A DNA stretch of 64,000 nucleotides, taken from the NCBI GenBank assembly GCA_038501625.1, contig JAZAYU010001142.1:17134-81133 (forward strand). Direction: 5' to 3'. This document shows, one piece after another, positions 23,620 to 34,910 of this stretch. This DNA comes from Corbicula japonica (Eukaryota > Mollusca > Bivalvia > Venerida > Cyrenidae). The number at the start of each line of letters is the position of its first letter. Position 1 is the stretch's first letter. The notes beneath the pieces are model-generated. The model was not told where the DNA came from. It was given only the letters and a program-made list of their open reading frames with translations, and did no database searches. Both the position numbers and the translations under genes were made by a program.

Positions 23620-24285
23620 AGCAACTAATACCTGAAATAAGTATATGCTGGTCTACAATGTTTTATTATAAAGAATATTTGTAATTTGAGCAAAGATCAA
23701 AATAATTGTTATAATTTTGTGTTTGTTAAATATGTATTTCAGTGTTATAATCAAATGAAAGAAATGTGACATCTCTGGTTCAAAAGCATGGAATTGGAAG
23801 AGCAGAGGAAGAAGGCTAATGGTATATTTAATTTTATTAGTTGACTATTAACAGGGCTCTCACCTATCAGGGAGAAGTTTTGTCATAATTTACTGAATTA
23901 TGGAGAAGTTTGCAGTCAAAGGCATTCTTTCCCTATATATTAAATACAAAAAGACTTCTCCCAAAGTTAAACGAAGAGAGAAGTCTGGTCACTTTTGATG
24001 GGACTACTTCCTTCAAGTCTCTCTCTAGTGAGAGCCCTGTATGAATATACAGTACAGGTATTCCATACTTTGTCCTTTTTACATGACTGCAGTGTAGCGA
24101 AATCTCGAGGCATGTCATCACCTGACCTGATCATGCCATAATCCTGGCAGACACTACATTGTATATCACATTCATACTTAACTATTTTATGATGGCCCAG
24201 CAATTACAATATTTGCTCAGAACCCCTGTATTGGCCCAGAACTTTTAGTCTTCATATGAATTTGATGTTTTTATTCTGTTAATTA
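23620..24285. other. Unassigned intergenic DNA
   Basis: Contains an imperfect local inverted repeat around 23858-24040 (agggctctcacct and ctagtgagagccctgt; gagaagtttgc and cttctccc). It may be a decayed foldback element. No gene is seen. Confidence 0.4.
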
Positions 24286-24289
24286 AAAA

Positions 24290-24427
24290 AATTATCACTC
24301 AAGTATATTCCTATTGACCATGTTATTGGGCCTCGGGCTGTCATATATACCCTCGGCCTTCTGACTCAGGCATATATGACTACCCTTGGCTCAATAACAT
24401 GGCCAACATGAATTCACTTGAATAATT
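24290..24427. repeat. Imperfect 138-bp palindrome
   Basis: aattatcactcaagt at the left is mirrored by acttgaataatt at the right. Inside, catgttattgggcc pairs with ctcaataacatgg and gtcatatatacc with ggcatatatgac, with ctcggcc near the centre. It resembles the palindrome at 20282-20470 in form but not in sequence. Confidence 0.8.
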
Positions 24428-24429
24428 AC

Positions 24430-25840
24430 ATTATATAATATTCATCTGTGGGCCACCTTGCACAAACACGATGTGTTCTTGTGGTTGCTTATTCATTTAT
24501 TAATAGGGTAATCTCATATGAATGTGTCTCAAAAATCCAATGCTGTTTCTGTTTTCTCGGTTAATAACTTGACCCTTTACTCCATTTACACGCCATTTCA
24601 CCACATGGGCAACCAGTGTAAATCCAGATCAGATAGAGATAGCACAGATGTAGCTCCAGATCAGCTTGCACATCAGACATTTTTGTGGTCTGATCTGTAT
24701 CTACTCTGTTCATTAGATACATTTAAACTAAAGCTCTTTTAATTGGAAGCAGATGTGTCAGCACCTAGATCTACAATAGATGGTCATGTGTTAAAGGTGT
24801 ATCCTACGAGTAAAATGGAGTATCAAAATGCAAGTGTGTTATTGTAATAATTAACCCTTTACTACATATATACACATTTTCATGCCTGTGCAACCAGTGT
24901 AGAGATACAGATCAGATGGCAGATCTGATCTGGATCTGCACTGGTCACATTGTGGTCAGAAATAACCTATTGAATAAAAAAAGCTAACAGTTTAGATCCT
25001 AATCAGGCAGTATAGTATGGATGTGTCGGCTGATCTAGATCTACACTGATCACCCATGCCACAAAGGCATATACATGTACATGGACGAAAAGTTTACATG
25101 GGATAAATTGTGTAGGAGCCTATAGGAATTGAAGATGGCACAAAGCTTACATCAGAAAAACCTCTTTTGTGTGATATTTATAAAAAAAATTACCTTAAAA
25201 ACAAATTATGACAACAGTGTAATCTGTTAACTGTTTAACTGCAACAGCTATTTATGTACATATTCATAAGCAACAAAAAGTACAGTGAAATTGACTTGGG
25301 TTATTTGTTATGATTTAAAATACAACATTTATTATTTTCAGCCATGTGTACCATCAGTCTAGTAAAAGCTGTGGACTTGAAATGTTTGCAAAATTGGTAG
25401 AAAACTAGGGAGCAGAATATGAATGTTACTGTAAAAAAATGGAGACAAGGTTTGCATTTTTTTATTTCCATGTATTAGAGCTGCATGACTGTATGATAGA
25501 GAGACACTTAATCTATCTGTAAATGTTGGTATTTGTATCTTGTAACTAGAAAACATAAAATTGTGTTTGTATGTATGTGAAGACTTGTAAGACCTCAGTT
25601 CACAAGAAAATTAATCAACCTATAAAAAATTTACTGTGTTGTTTTTGACCCTTTCTTCCATGAATACATGACATGAGTGACCAGTGTATATCCAGATCAG
25701 CAGGCATATCTGTGCAGTCTTAATAGGATCTACATGGTTCATAATAAGATTCACGAGGCTATTTCTTATAAATATGCAAACAGTGTAGATTCCAATCAAT
25801 CCAGATCAGACACCAGAATTATATTGTTTGTGACAACATG
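24430..25840. repeat. Mostly unassigned, with scattered gatcagatct-like phrases
   Basis: Phrases such as gtgtagagatacagatcaga, agatctgatctggatctgca and aaatccagatcagatagaga recur at 24617, 24896 and 25025, each near ccctttact and catgggcaaccagtg or a variant. This suggests three diverged copies of one roughly 200-300 bp unit. No exon was recognised. Confidence 0.45.
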
Positions 25841-25844
25841 CTTG

Positions 25845-26010
25845 AGCTGATGTAAATTTTCAGGTCAAGGTCACATTTGATGGAGTTAATCCCTTTCTGT
25901 ACTTTTATTTTAACAGAAAAACTTAATGTTGACTATAACTTTGCCTTTTCTTAATATTTCTACATCAAACTTTCAAATTATATTGCTCATGACAACACAC
26001 TCATCATGAC
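25845..26010 (+). repeat. Fragment of the gtgtcgccct element
   Basis: gtcaaggtcacatttgatgg, gttgactataactttgcctt and aaactttcaaattatattgc match the interior of the element at 26962-27486. Confidence 0.7.
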
Positions 26011-26289
26011 TCCAAGTTCTTATGTCGAGATGGGTTTTTCCCCCTCTTGTTCTTGAATTTTATAATCTGACATAGCTCCCAGGGAGACATAAGTGTAACT
26101 TTTTAGTGGATTCTGGAAATTAATAACCAAAATTACCCTTAATTTAAGGAAAACGAAGACACTTCAGGTAAAATCGCAAGGGTCAGAATGATTTTTTATT
26201 TTTTTTTAATTTTCAAAAGTCAAAAGGTTATTTCCTGGGTCAAATGTCTATATGATTAAGGCAATTCCAAGGAGTTAAGGTTCATCATA

Positions 26290-26372
26290 AGAAATGAGAA
26301 AAATATGGTCAGTTTCAAAACATACACCACAACCAATGAACAAAAATGAGAACCCAAGGGTTACCATGTCAA
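26290..26372 (-). mobile_element. R1 tail fragment
   Basis: gtcagtttcaaaacatacac, caatgaacaaaaatgagaac and ccaagggttacc match the R1 tail as read on the plus strand of the copy at 2161-2235. The surrounding sequence is not R1. Confidence 0.55.
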
Positions 26373-26961
26373 GAGTCAGGATAAATGTAGTATTGCCAGG
26401 GCAAGAAAATTAATATTATTGGACAAAACTAATTTATTGTCAAATATTTATCAGTTTCTAACTTCGACAAATAAATTTTAAAAAGCACAGACCATTATGC
26501 TTGAACTTCAATATAAATAGGTAATTTGTTGAAATTAATATTTCAGGATAACAGCTTCACATGGAATGCTGTGAGGAGACCAGTTTGACAATTCTGTCTA
26601 TGACTGTCTGAGGGAGCATACAGCCTTTATATTGCCACTAATTCCTGCAATGGAACATGCTGCTTTTGTAACGGACAAGAATAAAAAAAATCACAAATGT
26701 CGATACAAATAGTGGGTGCGAAAATGAGACAATTTATATAAAATATAACAAAACGTTAGAATGTGCACCACATTGAAAAAGCATCAGTTGACAAAAAAGC
26801 ATCAGTGTAATTGTTTGTTTGAACATTATTTGCTGAATAATAAAACTATTGGAAAAAAACCATAGTGTCACTTGTAGTTTTATTTTAAATCATGTGACCC
26901 AATACTGTTTGTTGATTTCAAGTTTGAATATTCAAAGACAATGACAAGCTTAGCTACTTTT

Positions 26962-27486
26962 TGTGTCGCCCTTTTTGAAGAAATGGCGATTCATAGGGAT
27001 CGCTTTGTCCTTCGGTCCATCCGGGCCCACCGATGGCACTTGTTACCCAACAAATGCCCATCTGTGAGAACTTTCCATTCATTCCGTTAGTCTGTTATTG
27101 GGTAGTTTTTCGCTTGTTGGGTAGTTTTAAACAAAAGAAATACCCAACAAATGCCCATCTGTGGGAGCGTCCGTCCGTCACGAAAACTTAACGTTGGCTA
27201 TAACTTTGCCATTTCTTAATATTTCTTCATGAAACTTTCAAATTATATTGCTTATGACAACAGGCTCATGATGATGCCAAATTCTTTAGGTCAAGGTCAC
27301 ATTTGATGGAGTTATGCCCCTTTTTGTACTTTGATTTTGACATGAAAACTCAACGTTGACTATAACTTTACTTATGACAACACATTCATGATGATGCCAA
27401 ATTCTTAAGGTCAAGGTCACCTTTGGTTGAGTTATGACCCTTTTTGAACTTGCATTATTTCCGACATTGTACCAGAGGGCGACACA
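26962..27486. mobile_element. Short-inverted-repeat element with gtgtcgccct ends
   Basis: The left end tgtgtcgccct and the right end agggcgacaca are inverted copies. Inside, a module with ggtcaaggtcac, gatggagttatg, gaaaact and gttggctataactttgcc is present twice. The phrases cgtccgtccgtc and ggtcaaggtcacatttgatg are common in molluscan repeat DNA as I recall it, which supports the host inference. It is non-coding and I read it as a non-autonomous DNA element. Confidence 0.65.
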
Positions 27487-27489
27487 AGA

Positions 27490-28200
27490 GTTCATCTGAA
27501 AACCCATCTAGTTCTGTCATATGTGTCACCGTATCACAACTCAGAATTTTAGGTGCTGTCTATTGATACTGTGCTTGCAAACAACTGCTCGCAGGATGTC
27601 TGAGGACTGTGACCAGCTTTGTTTCACTGTTGACCATATGACCTATGTAGTATGATATCCTTCACTTAATTTCGATTGGTCAGTTCCGAGAGAGGCATTG
27701 TCTTATTTCATATTATCGTCCAAGAAGTCCAATTATATTCTAATTATATCTTTAGACATATTGTCCTTCCACCAGGTTTGCTCTCCATGTCACTGCGTCT
27801 GCAAACTTGATAACAGTATTTGCCTTGACTTGTTAATTGGACCTTAATTGTTTTGGGGTCGAATATCTATGTCTCAGAGGTCATAAAGTAAATTGGTCCC
27901 CGTCCTTGAGGCGAAAGTTTGTTTCTGGTCCAACTTAATCAAACACAAACTCTTTGCCAAAGATCCATCGCTTTTCAATTGTGTTTTGATGGCCGACCCA
28001 TCAGTACCTCCAGTCCTTTGATTAAGATTATTAACGCAGCTTACAGTAACATCACTACCAGTCTCGAATAAAGATATAACCCAACCCAAAGAATAGGATT
28101 GTTAGTAAATCTGATATTTTTATAGAAACGCTTACCCCGACTAGAGCAATATAATTATAATTATGTTCGTGAAACTTGGCCCTGGCTCCAAGATTATAAA
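27490..28200. other. Unassigned intergenic DNA
   Basis: No gene or defined repeat recognised. Confidence 0.4.
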
Positions 28201-28330
28201 ACTGAGTATTTAAACCAGTCTAAGATCTCAAACTTCCAATTGGTCAATTTTGAAACTGTGTTCAATTTGAACCAATCAAATTGCCGAGATACGAGATTTT
28301 TCTTTAGTCTTAGCTTTTTATATCACTGGG
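28200..28330. repeat. CCAAT-containing inverted-repeat module
   Basis: agtctaagatctcaaacttc, ccaattggtcaattt, gaaccaatcaaatt and gagatacgagatttttcttt are arranged as an imperfect inverted repeat. The same plan (ccaatcag versus ctgattgg) occurs in the repeats at 4140-4260 and 11640-11745. Confidence 0.5.
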
Positions 28331-28419
28331 CCCGGGGTTTTCTTTCTATTTTAGATCTTGTGGCCGTACATGTACGTACATATATCGTGCAGCAGAGCAC
28401 TCTCAAATTATCCTGATTA

Positions 28420-28441
28420 CCCCCCCCCCCCCCCCCCCCCC
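28420..28441. repeat. Poly-C tract of 22 bases
   Basis: Uninterrupted C run read directly. Other C-rich runs are at about 43699-43713 and 56153-56166. Confidence 0.95.
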
Positions 28442-28456
28442 GGTAAATATTTTAAA

Positions 28457-28632
28457 TACAGTGAAAACCCGCTATTAAGGCCGCCTCTGGGACTGGGCAC
28501 AAGTGGTCTTAATACTGGTGTGGTCTTAATTTCGGGCAGAAAATAGTGCAAACTGTAAAATGGGACATTGAAACAGTGGCCTTATTATTGAGGTGGTCTT
28601 TCCAGGTGGTCTTTTATAGGGGTCTTACTGTA
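28457..28632. mobile_element. Small inverted-repeat element with tacagt ends
   Basis: The left end tacagtgaaaacccgctatt and the right end, reversed, tacagtaagacccctataaa form an imperfect inverted repeat. The interior repeats gtggtctta and ggtggtctt phrases. It belongs with the element at 10444-10597 by its tacagt/tgcagt end and overall length. Confidence 0.6.
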
Positions 28633-28639
28633 CGATGTT

Positions 28640-29850
28640 CTGAGCAATTGTGGTGATAATCAGATTAATAAACTTTGGAACTCTCGCATTAAAACGCTAT
28701 TGAGGTCTGACGGAACTATTTTGAAACATGCTCAGTAATGTTAACGTGTTCAAAACTGTCCTTCAAACTGAATAGAACTAAAAACGATCTAGTTTATAAG
28801 TTCGATCGCGATCGCTCTTAATACCAAGTGTAAACACATACATAGAAACAGATCTCTCTAATTTGTGTTGTGTAAACACCACCTAAGTTAAAAATTATGT
28901 GAGGGCCGCTAGATAGAAACTTCCGTTATGGTTAAAAATGACATCATCGCAAAAGATGACATCAACGTGAGCACACTAGATTTGTGACGTAGTTCTTGAA
29001 TACGAATCGCAAATGATCTGAGATTTCGGTGAATAAATTTTATTTGAATTACCAAAGTAACAAATTACAAACAAAAATTTCTGTAATAAAATGACAAACA
29101 AACTAAAAAGAGAGTGATAAATCCATGAAATACTACAGTAAGAGTGGAAGTGTACAAGTATTTTACCTTAATTTGTCGAAACAAGTTCCTTATACAAACC
29201 GGGTATATTTAAAATATGTTTTACACGGGTACATGCATTACGCCAGCTATGTTAACGAGTTTACGTTATTAATTATAAGAATAACATTATTAAGAAAAGG
29301 TGTAGCCGCCGACTTGCTGATCCAAAGACCGTAAATGTGTTACATGTAGTGTCGTACTGTTCGATAACATGAGGGTTACTTCTCTGAAATGAAAATCTAC
29401 TGAAAGAAATCTTTTAATACAGAAGCCATCTTCACGGTTCAACAAAAATCTTCATGTTTAGGAAACTTAAATCATTTGTGATTCAATAGTATCTACGGTA
29501 TAAAATTAAATTAAATTTTTTGAATGCGTGTTAGGATAGATAGGACCTAGTGTTGTTTAAAAGGATCGGTGTTAGAAAAGGTGTTCTACCCAAAGTAATC
29601 TCATAAGAAACTATAAAAATAGCCTAATATCTCTTGAGTTTTTATCGATTGATCCAAACACACTTTTAAAGATGCTTTAACTTAAAGTGAGGATTTGTGA
29701 ATTTAAAAAAAAAATCAAAAATAACGATTCTGTTTTATTCATGTATATCTTGCAATATCTTTCCTTTTCCGGGATCAGTTATCACACAACTTTATGTTTT
29801 TATTGTCTTGTTCGCATAATTTAGTTAAATATATATTTGTTGCGATATGT
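28640..29850. other. Unassigned intergenic DNA
   Basis: No gene or repeat recognised. Confidence 0.45.
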
Positions 29851-29854
29851 AGCT

Positions 29855-30715
29855 ACTAGCCAATCACAAGCTGAAGTTTAAGAGATTGGTATTCAATCTG
29901 AAGCAACTTAACATTAAAAAACACGAGGTCTAAGACCGGTCTCCGATCTAAAGCAACGAACTAATTAGCTGGAGTTTTGAGACTGATCGCCGACCTGTAA
30001 TCACAAGCTCGATTACCCAGACTAGGTTCCGATCTGCAGCAACTAACCATTCACAAGCTGAAGTTTCAATATTGACATTCGATCTGCTGCAACTAATCAC
30101 AGAGTGGGGTTTCTATACTTGTCTCAGGTCTTCCGCAACTAGCCAATCACAGACTGTAGTTTCTAGACTTGTCTCAGATCTGCTGCAACTAACCAATCAC
30201 AGACTAGAGTTTCTAGACTTGTCTCAGATCTGAAGCAACTAGCCTTACTAACCAATCACAAGCTGACGTTTCGATACTGGCCTCCAATCTGAAAGAACTA
30301 ACCAATGAGAGACTGGAGTTTCGCGACTGGTCTCCGATCTGAAGAAATTAACCAACCACAAGCTGGAGCAACTGACGAATAAGTGTCTTAAGTTGTGATA
30401 CCAGTCTTCGCTCTAAAGCTACTAACTAATCACAAGCAGAGGTTTTACGACTTGTCTTAAGTCTGACGTAAATAAACAATCACAAGCATGAGTTTTGAAA
30501 TGATCTGAAGCAATTAACCATTAACAAGTTGAATTTTCCTGAATGGTCGTTGATCTGTAGAAACTAACCAATCACAACATGCATATTTGAGACCGGTCAC
30601 CAACACTAAGCAACCAACCAATCATAAGCTGTAGTTTCAAGATCTTAAGTCTCCGATCTAAAGCTATTAACCAATCACAGGCTGGAGTTTCGATACTGGT
30701 CTCCGATCTGTGCAA
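29855..30715. repeat. Degenerate array of about 60-bp CCAAT-containing units
   Basis: A unit with the order aactaaccaatcacaagctg, gagtttcga, actggtctccgatctg, aagc recurs about fourteen times with many substitutions and gaps. The best pair is at about 30110-30235 (agtttctagacttgtctcag twice). It is an old minisatellite. It carries repeated CCAAT cores but nothing shows promoter function. Confidence 0.85.
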
Positions 30716-30781
30716 TTACGTTGTAGAGTACACCACCGATATTACAAGGTATATAGCAGATAGCACAGGGTGCCTCGAGAA

Positions 30782-31238
30782 ATTCACAGACACTTGTTTA
30801 GGGGTCCTGTGCTGGCCCTATATGCCTATAGAGCTATATAGGCCTAAATATAGGCTTACAGGTCTCTAGATCCAAAAGTGGGCAATTTCAGGAAATAAAC
30901 AGATGATCTACAGCATGAGATACAACTACAATCACTTAGAACACAAAATATCCCAGTTTGAAAAAATACCCGTACATGCATCACTTAACCAATTGAAGAT
31001 TCCAATCTTCCCTGTTCACGATAAAAAGTACATTCACAAGACTACATCGATTTCAAAGACGAAAACGTAACTTACCGAACAAATATTGATCGCCGTTGAT
31101 AGATTATCCATTTATCTCTCCGATGACACCAGTAACTAAACATAAATCCCCATATTAGCGGAAGAAAATTCATTTTTTTATCACCACCCCCCGAACTTTT
31201 CACCTTCGTGTTCACGGAATCTGTTCTTTTCCGAAAGT
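30782..31238 (-). repeat. Left inverted arm
   Basis: Complement of the right arm along its whole length, including the self-complementary phrase agctatataggcctaaatata near 30832. On the minus strand it holds the open frame 31275-31072, whose last 50 or so residues match the right-arm frame with four substitutions, ending just before a cggtaagt splice-donor-like site. Confidence 0.9.
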
Positions 31239-31419
31239 AGGATTCTGACACGAACGGAAGCATATCACTACTCAAACGTACTGTACACGTAGACTACCGG
31301 CAAGGTACGTCTTCTGTGTTTATCGGATCTGCCTCGTGGTTCAGTTGTGTGGTGGTTTCCATTGATTTTGTATTATTATTGTAGTATTATTTCAGAATTT
31401 ATTATTCAGAATGCCGAGT

Positions 31420-31862
31420 GCCAGCCAATGTTAATTTTATGCATGCATCTGCTGTGAGTGGCCATAATATTGTGCTGACTGGTCAGGGTAGTAGTGGTAA
31501 ATCTTTCGTGCTTAAATAATTTGCTTATGAAGAAAGATTGCGCAATAAGGTAGTTGCCATGACATGCAGCACAGGGATAGGTGCTGCACAGTATAAAGAT
31601 GGGCAAACGTTGCATCGGCGGTGTGGTGTTAGGGATGACGGTATTGAAAAGCATGAGCTGGGTAGGTCGATATGTAAAGATGAAAGGTACTTACCAGCTA
31701 AAATAAGAGTTTAAACGTGATATTTTAATAGTGGATGAATGTTCTATGGTCATTAAAAATGTTTGAAACTCTTGATGCGTTATGCAGGGCATAAGAAAAA
31801 GTAAAGGCTATTTTGGGTGAATTTAGGTTATATTTTCTGGTGACTTTTACCAGCTAGGCCGT
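31420..31862 (+). pseudogene. PIF1-like helicase, N-terminal remnant
   Basis: PIF1 helicases are ATP-dependent 5'-3' DNA helicases. Translation in shifting frames gives VLTGQGSSGKSFVLK (Walker A, about 31470-31515), MTCSTGIGAAQYKDGQTLHR (motif Ia region, about 31558-31620), ILIVDECSMV (Walker B, about 31720-31748) and IFSGDFYQLG (motif III, about 31830-31862). Stops interrupt it, for example right after the Walker A helix (taa near 31518). The coding match ends exactly where R1 sequence begins. It is a decayed gene whose second half resumes near 33480. Confidence 0.85.
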
Positions 31863-32440
31863 AATTTGGTGATTAACCCATCTACAGTTGATCATTATGC
31901 TTACTTCTTTTGTTGCACGACAGTGGCAGGGGTTTAAGAGTTTATGATGGTTTATGGGGAAATCTTTTCTTATAAGAACCTAGAAGCTCGATTTGTTTCT
32001 TTTATCCCTGTCATCGTGTTCTTGCTGAATTTACTCCAGGAGCTCTGGTCTCGGTAAGATCATTGAGTACCCGCCCTTTGGCTTTGCAATGCTGTAAGCT
32101 TCTTATGTTTTATATGGTTTGTGTGCTTTTGCATGCAACATTGTTGAGCCGATGGGTGGGTTGGAGTTATTTCACTACTTGTACTTGTTTTGTGATATGA
32201 GAACCTGTTGGGGCAAGTGTGAGGTTGGTGCACCCTAGAACCTGGTTTAAACCCTCAGCCACTGACCGTTCCAAGGTGGTAACCCCTCGGGTTCTCATTT
32301 TTGTTAATTGTTTGTGGTGTCTTTTTTGAAACCATGCTCTCTCCCTCTCTCTTCTTCTTGACTGTGTGGGGAGGCTGTTTTTTCTGAATGTGGCAATTCC
32401 TGATAAATTATGCATATTTCAACTTTTTTAAATCGATTTG
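31862..32440 (+). mobile_element. R1 copy 2, inserted in the helicase
   Basis: From ggtgattaacccatctacag the sequence follows R1: gacagtggcaggggttt, cctagaagctcgatttgttt, cagctctggt-type text, gcttttgcatgcaacattgt and the gagaacc/ggttctc inverted repeat (32199-32296), ending near ttatgcatatttca. It directly follows the helicase motif GDFYQL at 31862, fixing the 5' junction to within a few bases. The 45-bp segment that is amplified at 51881 is present here once (about 32136-32185). Confidence 0.75.
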
Positions 32441-33480
32441 GCCCATGAGTCGGACGTTTTTGACGCCGTTTTATCGATTTCTCTTGTTTCTTACGACGCC
32501 AATGCATTTGCGGTGTATTTTTCATCCTTTCTGCTTTTTTTCGCACCTTGTTGTAGGAAACTAATTTTGTTTTCATCTGTCTTCCTGGACGATTTTTTAT
32601 ACACAGTACACTGAAATTTTCAACTGTACAAACCTCAGAGACAACGATTGTAAATAAATAAACCCTTTTTCGGTTAATTCTTATCAATGTTTTGTGTAAA
32701 TCATTGCGTTTTTTATATGAGCTGGTACTTGTAAGTGCCGAAAACCCACGAAAAAGTGCAAGAAAGAGGTAATTTTGTCACAAGAGTGTTTGTAAATGAC
32801 TCGAATAAAATTCGCCCTTGAGTCACGATTGTGAATAAGATTTGTGATGTTATTTTCCATATCTTATGATACATTTAAGGAATTTAAAGTTAGAAAAGAT
32901 AGATTAAACTTCTCAAATTTAAGTCTTTTAACTCACAATAATTTCATCCTTCATTTTTGAACAAAACTAAGGTGAGAAACACACAACACTAAATCATTTC
33001 TCTTTACTAAATAACAAACGATACTTGTTAAAGTTCTATAAACCGCATACTTCCCTTGAATCAGGTGTTACTTTAAAGAGTATTTAGAGACGCAAGCATA
33101 TAGTACTCAGAATGAATGAAAATGGCGCCCTTTCATGTTATATGATTCGCCTCAACCAATCGAGGGGTTTGTTTGACAAATTTGATATAAGAACGCCAAT
33201 TTTATTGGAAAAATGGATGATCGACTCAAGCGCGAATATGTTTGATTCAAGAGCAAAACGTGGTAAGTGAATAGTTTCAGTACTTTGATACATTTCGTCC
33301 AAGATAAACATACCGTAATATAAACTTAGGTAAATGCCCTTCATTCCGCATATTATAAACGGTGCTAGCATTATAATGACGACCAAAGGATCACTTTGAA
33401 CAACTAACCTGTTCGACTCGAGGGCAATGTTTTATATGGTGAAGGGAGGGGGGTGGTAAGTATTGTTTTGAGTTCCCCAA
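32440..33480. other. Foreign insert of unknown origin inside the helicase
   Basis: Helicase coding similarity is absent here. A minus-strand frame at 32304-32687 encodes a Lys/Arg-rich peptide partly overlapping the R1 tail and shows no domain. The rest lacks recognisable features, so the insert that split the helicase is longer than the R1 part alone, or several insertions occurred. Confidence 0.4.
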
Positions 33481-34370
33481 CTTTAGTCAAGCTGTTCCTC
33501 ATCATATAAAATTAGAGACAATTTTTAGGCACAATGAGAACGATCTAATCGCTTGTGTTAATAACATTGAAAGGGGAACACCAACACAGTCAAAATTTCA
33601 ATTCATCAAAACGATGGAACGGGAGATTCCACAAAGTGAAGATACAATATACAAGTATCTTTTTTTACACGAAATTTTAAAACTAATTTGTTTAATCACG
33701 ATGAATTAAAAAAGTACCAGGACCTTTGCATGTTTACGATGCTAAAGATGACGGAGACCAATATCATTTAAATAATTTTCTGGCTCCACAAGGCTGGGTT
33801 TGAAAATAGGTTGTCCTGTTATGCTGGTTGTTAATTTAAGTGATTCAACAAAGGTGAATGGATCAGTTGGTAAAGTTGTACAACTTAAATATGATGCAGT
33901 TTTAATATTCTTTGATTTTTATTCAAGAAAATCGATCCAGCGTCTGGAAAGACATTGCGGAAAAGATTGCAGTTTCCACTTACACTGGCATTTGGTATTA
34001 GGCCTACTTTTCACAAGTCGCAAGGCCTGACATTGAAGTCCGTAATTGTTGACTGTGAATATGCAAATAATCCAGGTCACATTGGTGTCGCTGTTGGACG
34101 CGCTGTCACAAAACATCAATTACAAGTAAAAAATTTAAACCACATTTGGTAAAAGAACATTCTGTTAAAGTTAAAGAATTGTACATTTCTCATTCCTCAA
34201 GCATAAACCCGGTCTGCAGTTGTTGTAGACACAAATTTATTTCATCTTCAGTCGAAAATTATCTGTTTATGCCTTTTGATATTGATACAGAAGTTTGCTG
34301 TCCAAACCATTTTCTCTGTTTCTCCTTATTCAAACCGTCGTTCAAAAGTTTCCGCCAATTTAACGTTTGA
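33480..34370 (+). pseudogene. PIF1-like helicase, C-terminal remnant
   Basis: Successive frames give an IFRHNEND phrase (about 33512), VPGPLHVYDAKDDG (about 33712-33755), LKIGCPVMLVVNLSDS (about 33797-33846), VNGSVGKVV, then FPLTLAFGI, HKSQGLTLKSVIVDC (motif V, about 34010-34055) and VAVGRAV (motif VI, about 34088-34108). These are in the normal order for the second RecA-like domain of PIF1 helicases. A frame change lies between 33930 and 33960, and earlier stops are present. A Cys/His-containing tail follows (CSCCRH, about 34210). With 31420-31862 it forms one broken gene. Confidence 0.85.
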
Positions 34371-34454
34371 ATGTCAACAGCGTACGTACCAAAATCCTAT
34401 TTGATATTTGAACACGGCTCTTATGCGTATTCAATCCGTTTCGGCCGAAATCAA

Positions 34455-34910
34455 TCGGAAAAGAACAGATTCCGCGAACACGAAGGTGAAAAGTTCGGGG
34501 GGTGGTGATACAAAAATGGATTTTCTTCCGCTAATATGGGGATTTATGTTTAGTTACTGGTGTCATCAGAGAGATAAATGGATAATCTATCAACGGCGAT
34601 CAATATTTGTTCGGTAAGTTACGTTTTTGTCTTTGAAATCGATGTAGTCTTGTAAATGTACTTTTCATCGTGAAATGGGAAGATTGGAATCTTCAATTGG
34701 TTAAGTTATGTATGAACGGGTATTTTTTTCAAACTGGGATATTTTGTGTTCTTAGTGATTGTAGTTGTATCTCATGCTGTAGATCATCTGTTTATTTCCT
34801 GAAATTGCCCACCTTTGGATCTAGAGACCTGTAAGCCTATATATAGGCCTATATAGCTCTATAGGCATATAGGGCCAGCACAGGAACCCTAAACAAGTGT
34901 CTGTGGAAAT
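34455..34910 (+). repeat. Right inverted arm
   Basis: Inverted copy of 30782-31238. It contains the frame 34408-34617 on the plus strand, with FLPLIWGFMFSYWCHQRDKW in the shared part, ending at a cggtaagt site at 34613. The outer end holds cagcacaggaaccctaaaca, the complement of the left arm start. Confidence 0.9.

Larger units (their letters stand above)
30782..34910 (+). mobile_element. PIF1-helicase element with ~457-bp inverted arms
   Basis: The arms are 30782-31238 and 34455-34910, inverted and highly similar. Between them are plus-strand remnants of a PIF1-type helicase (31420-31862 and about 33480-34370), split by foreign DNA that includes an R1 copy. Each arm also carries a matching short open frame that reads outward. 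Helicase genes between long inverted arms suggest a DNA transposon. The class is uncertain: eukaryotic PIF1 genes are best known from Helitrons, which lack such arms, so the helicase may be captured cargo or the arms may come from a separate inverted duplication. Confidence 0.65.

Noticed and set aside
32304..32687. Basic 127-codon minus-strand frame
   Set aside because: It partly overlaps the R1 tail, has no recognised domain and no splice or start support.
30782..34910. Polinton/Maverick element, because of long inverted ends
   Set aside because: No polymerase B, integrase, ATPase or capsid-type genes are visible, and the length of 4.1 kb is far below that class.
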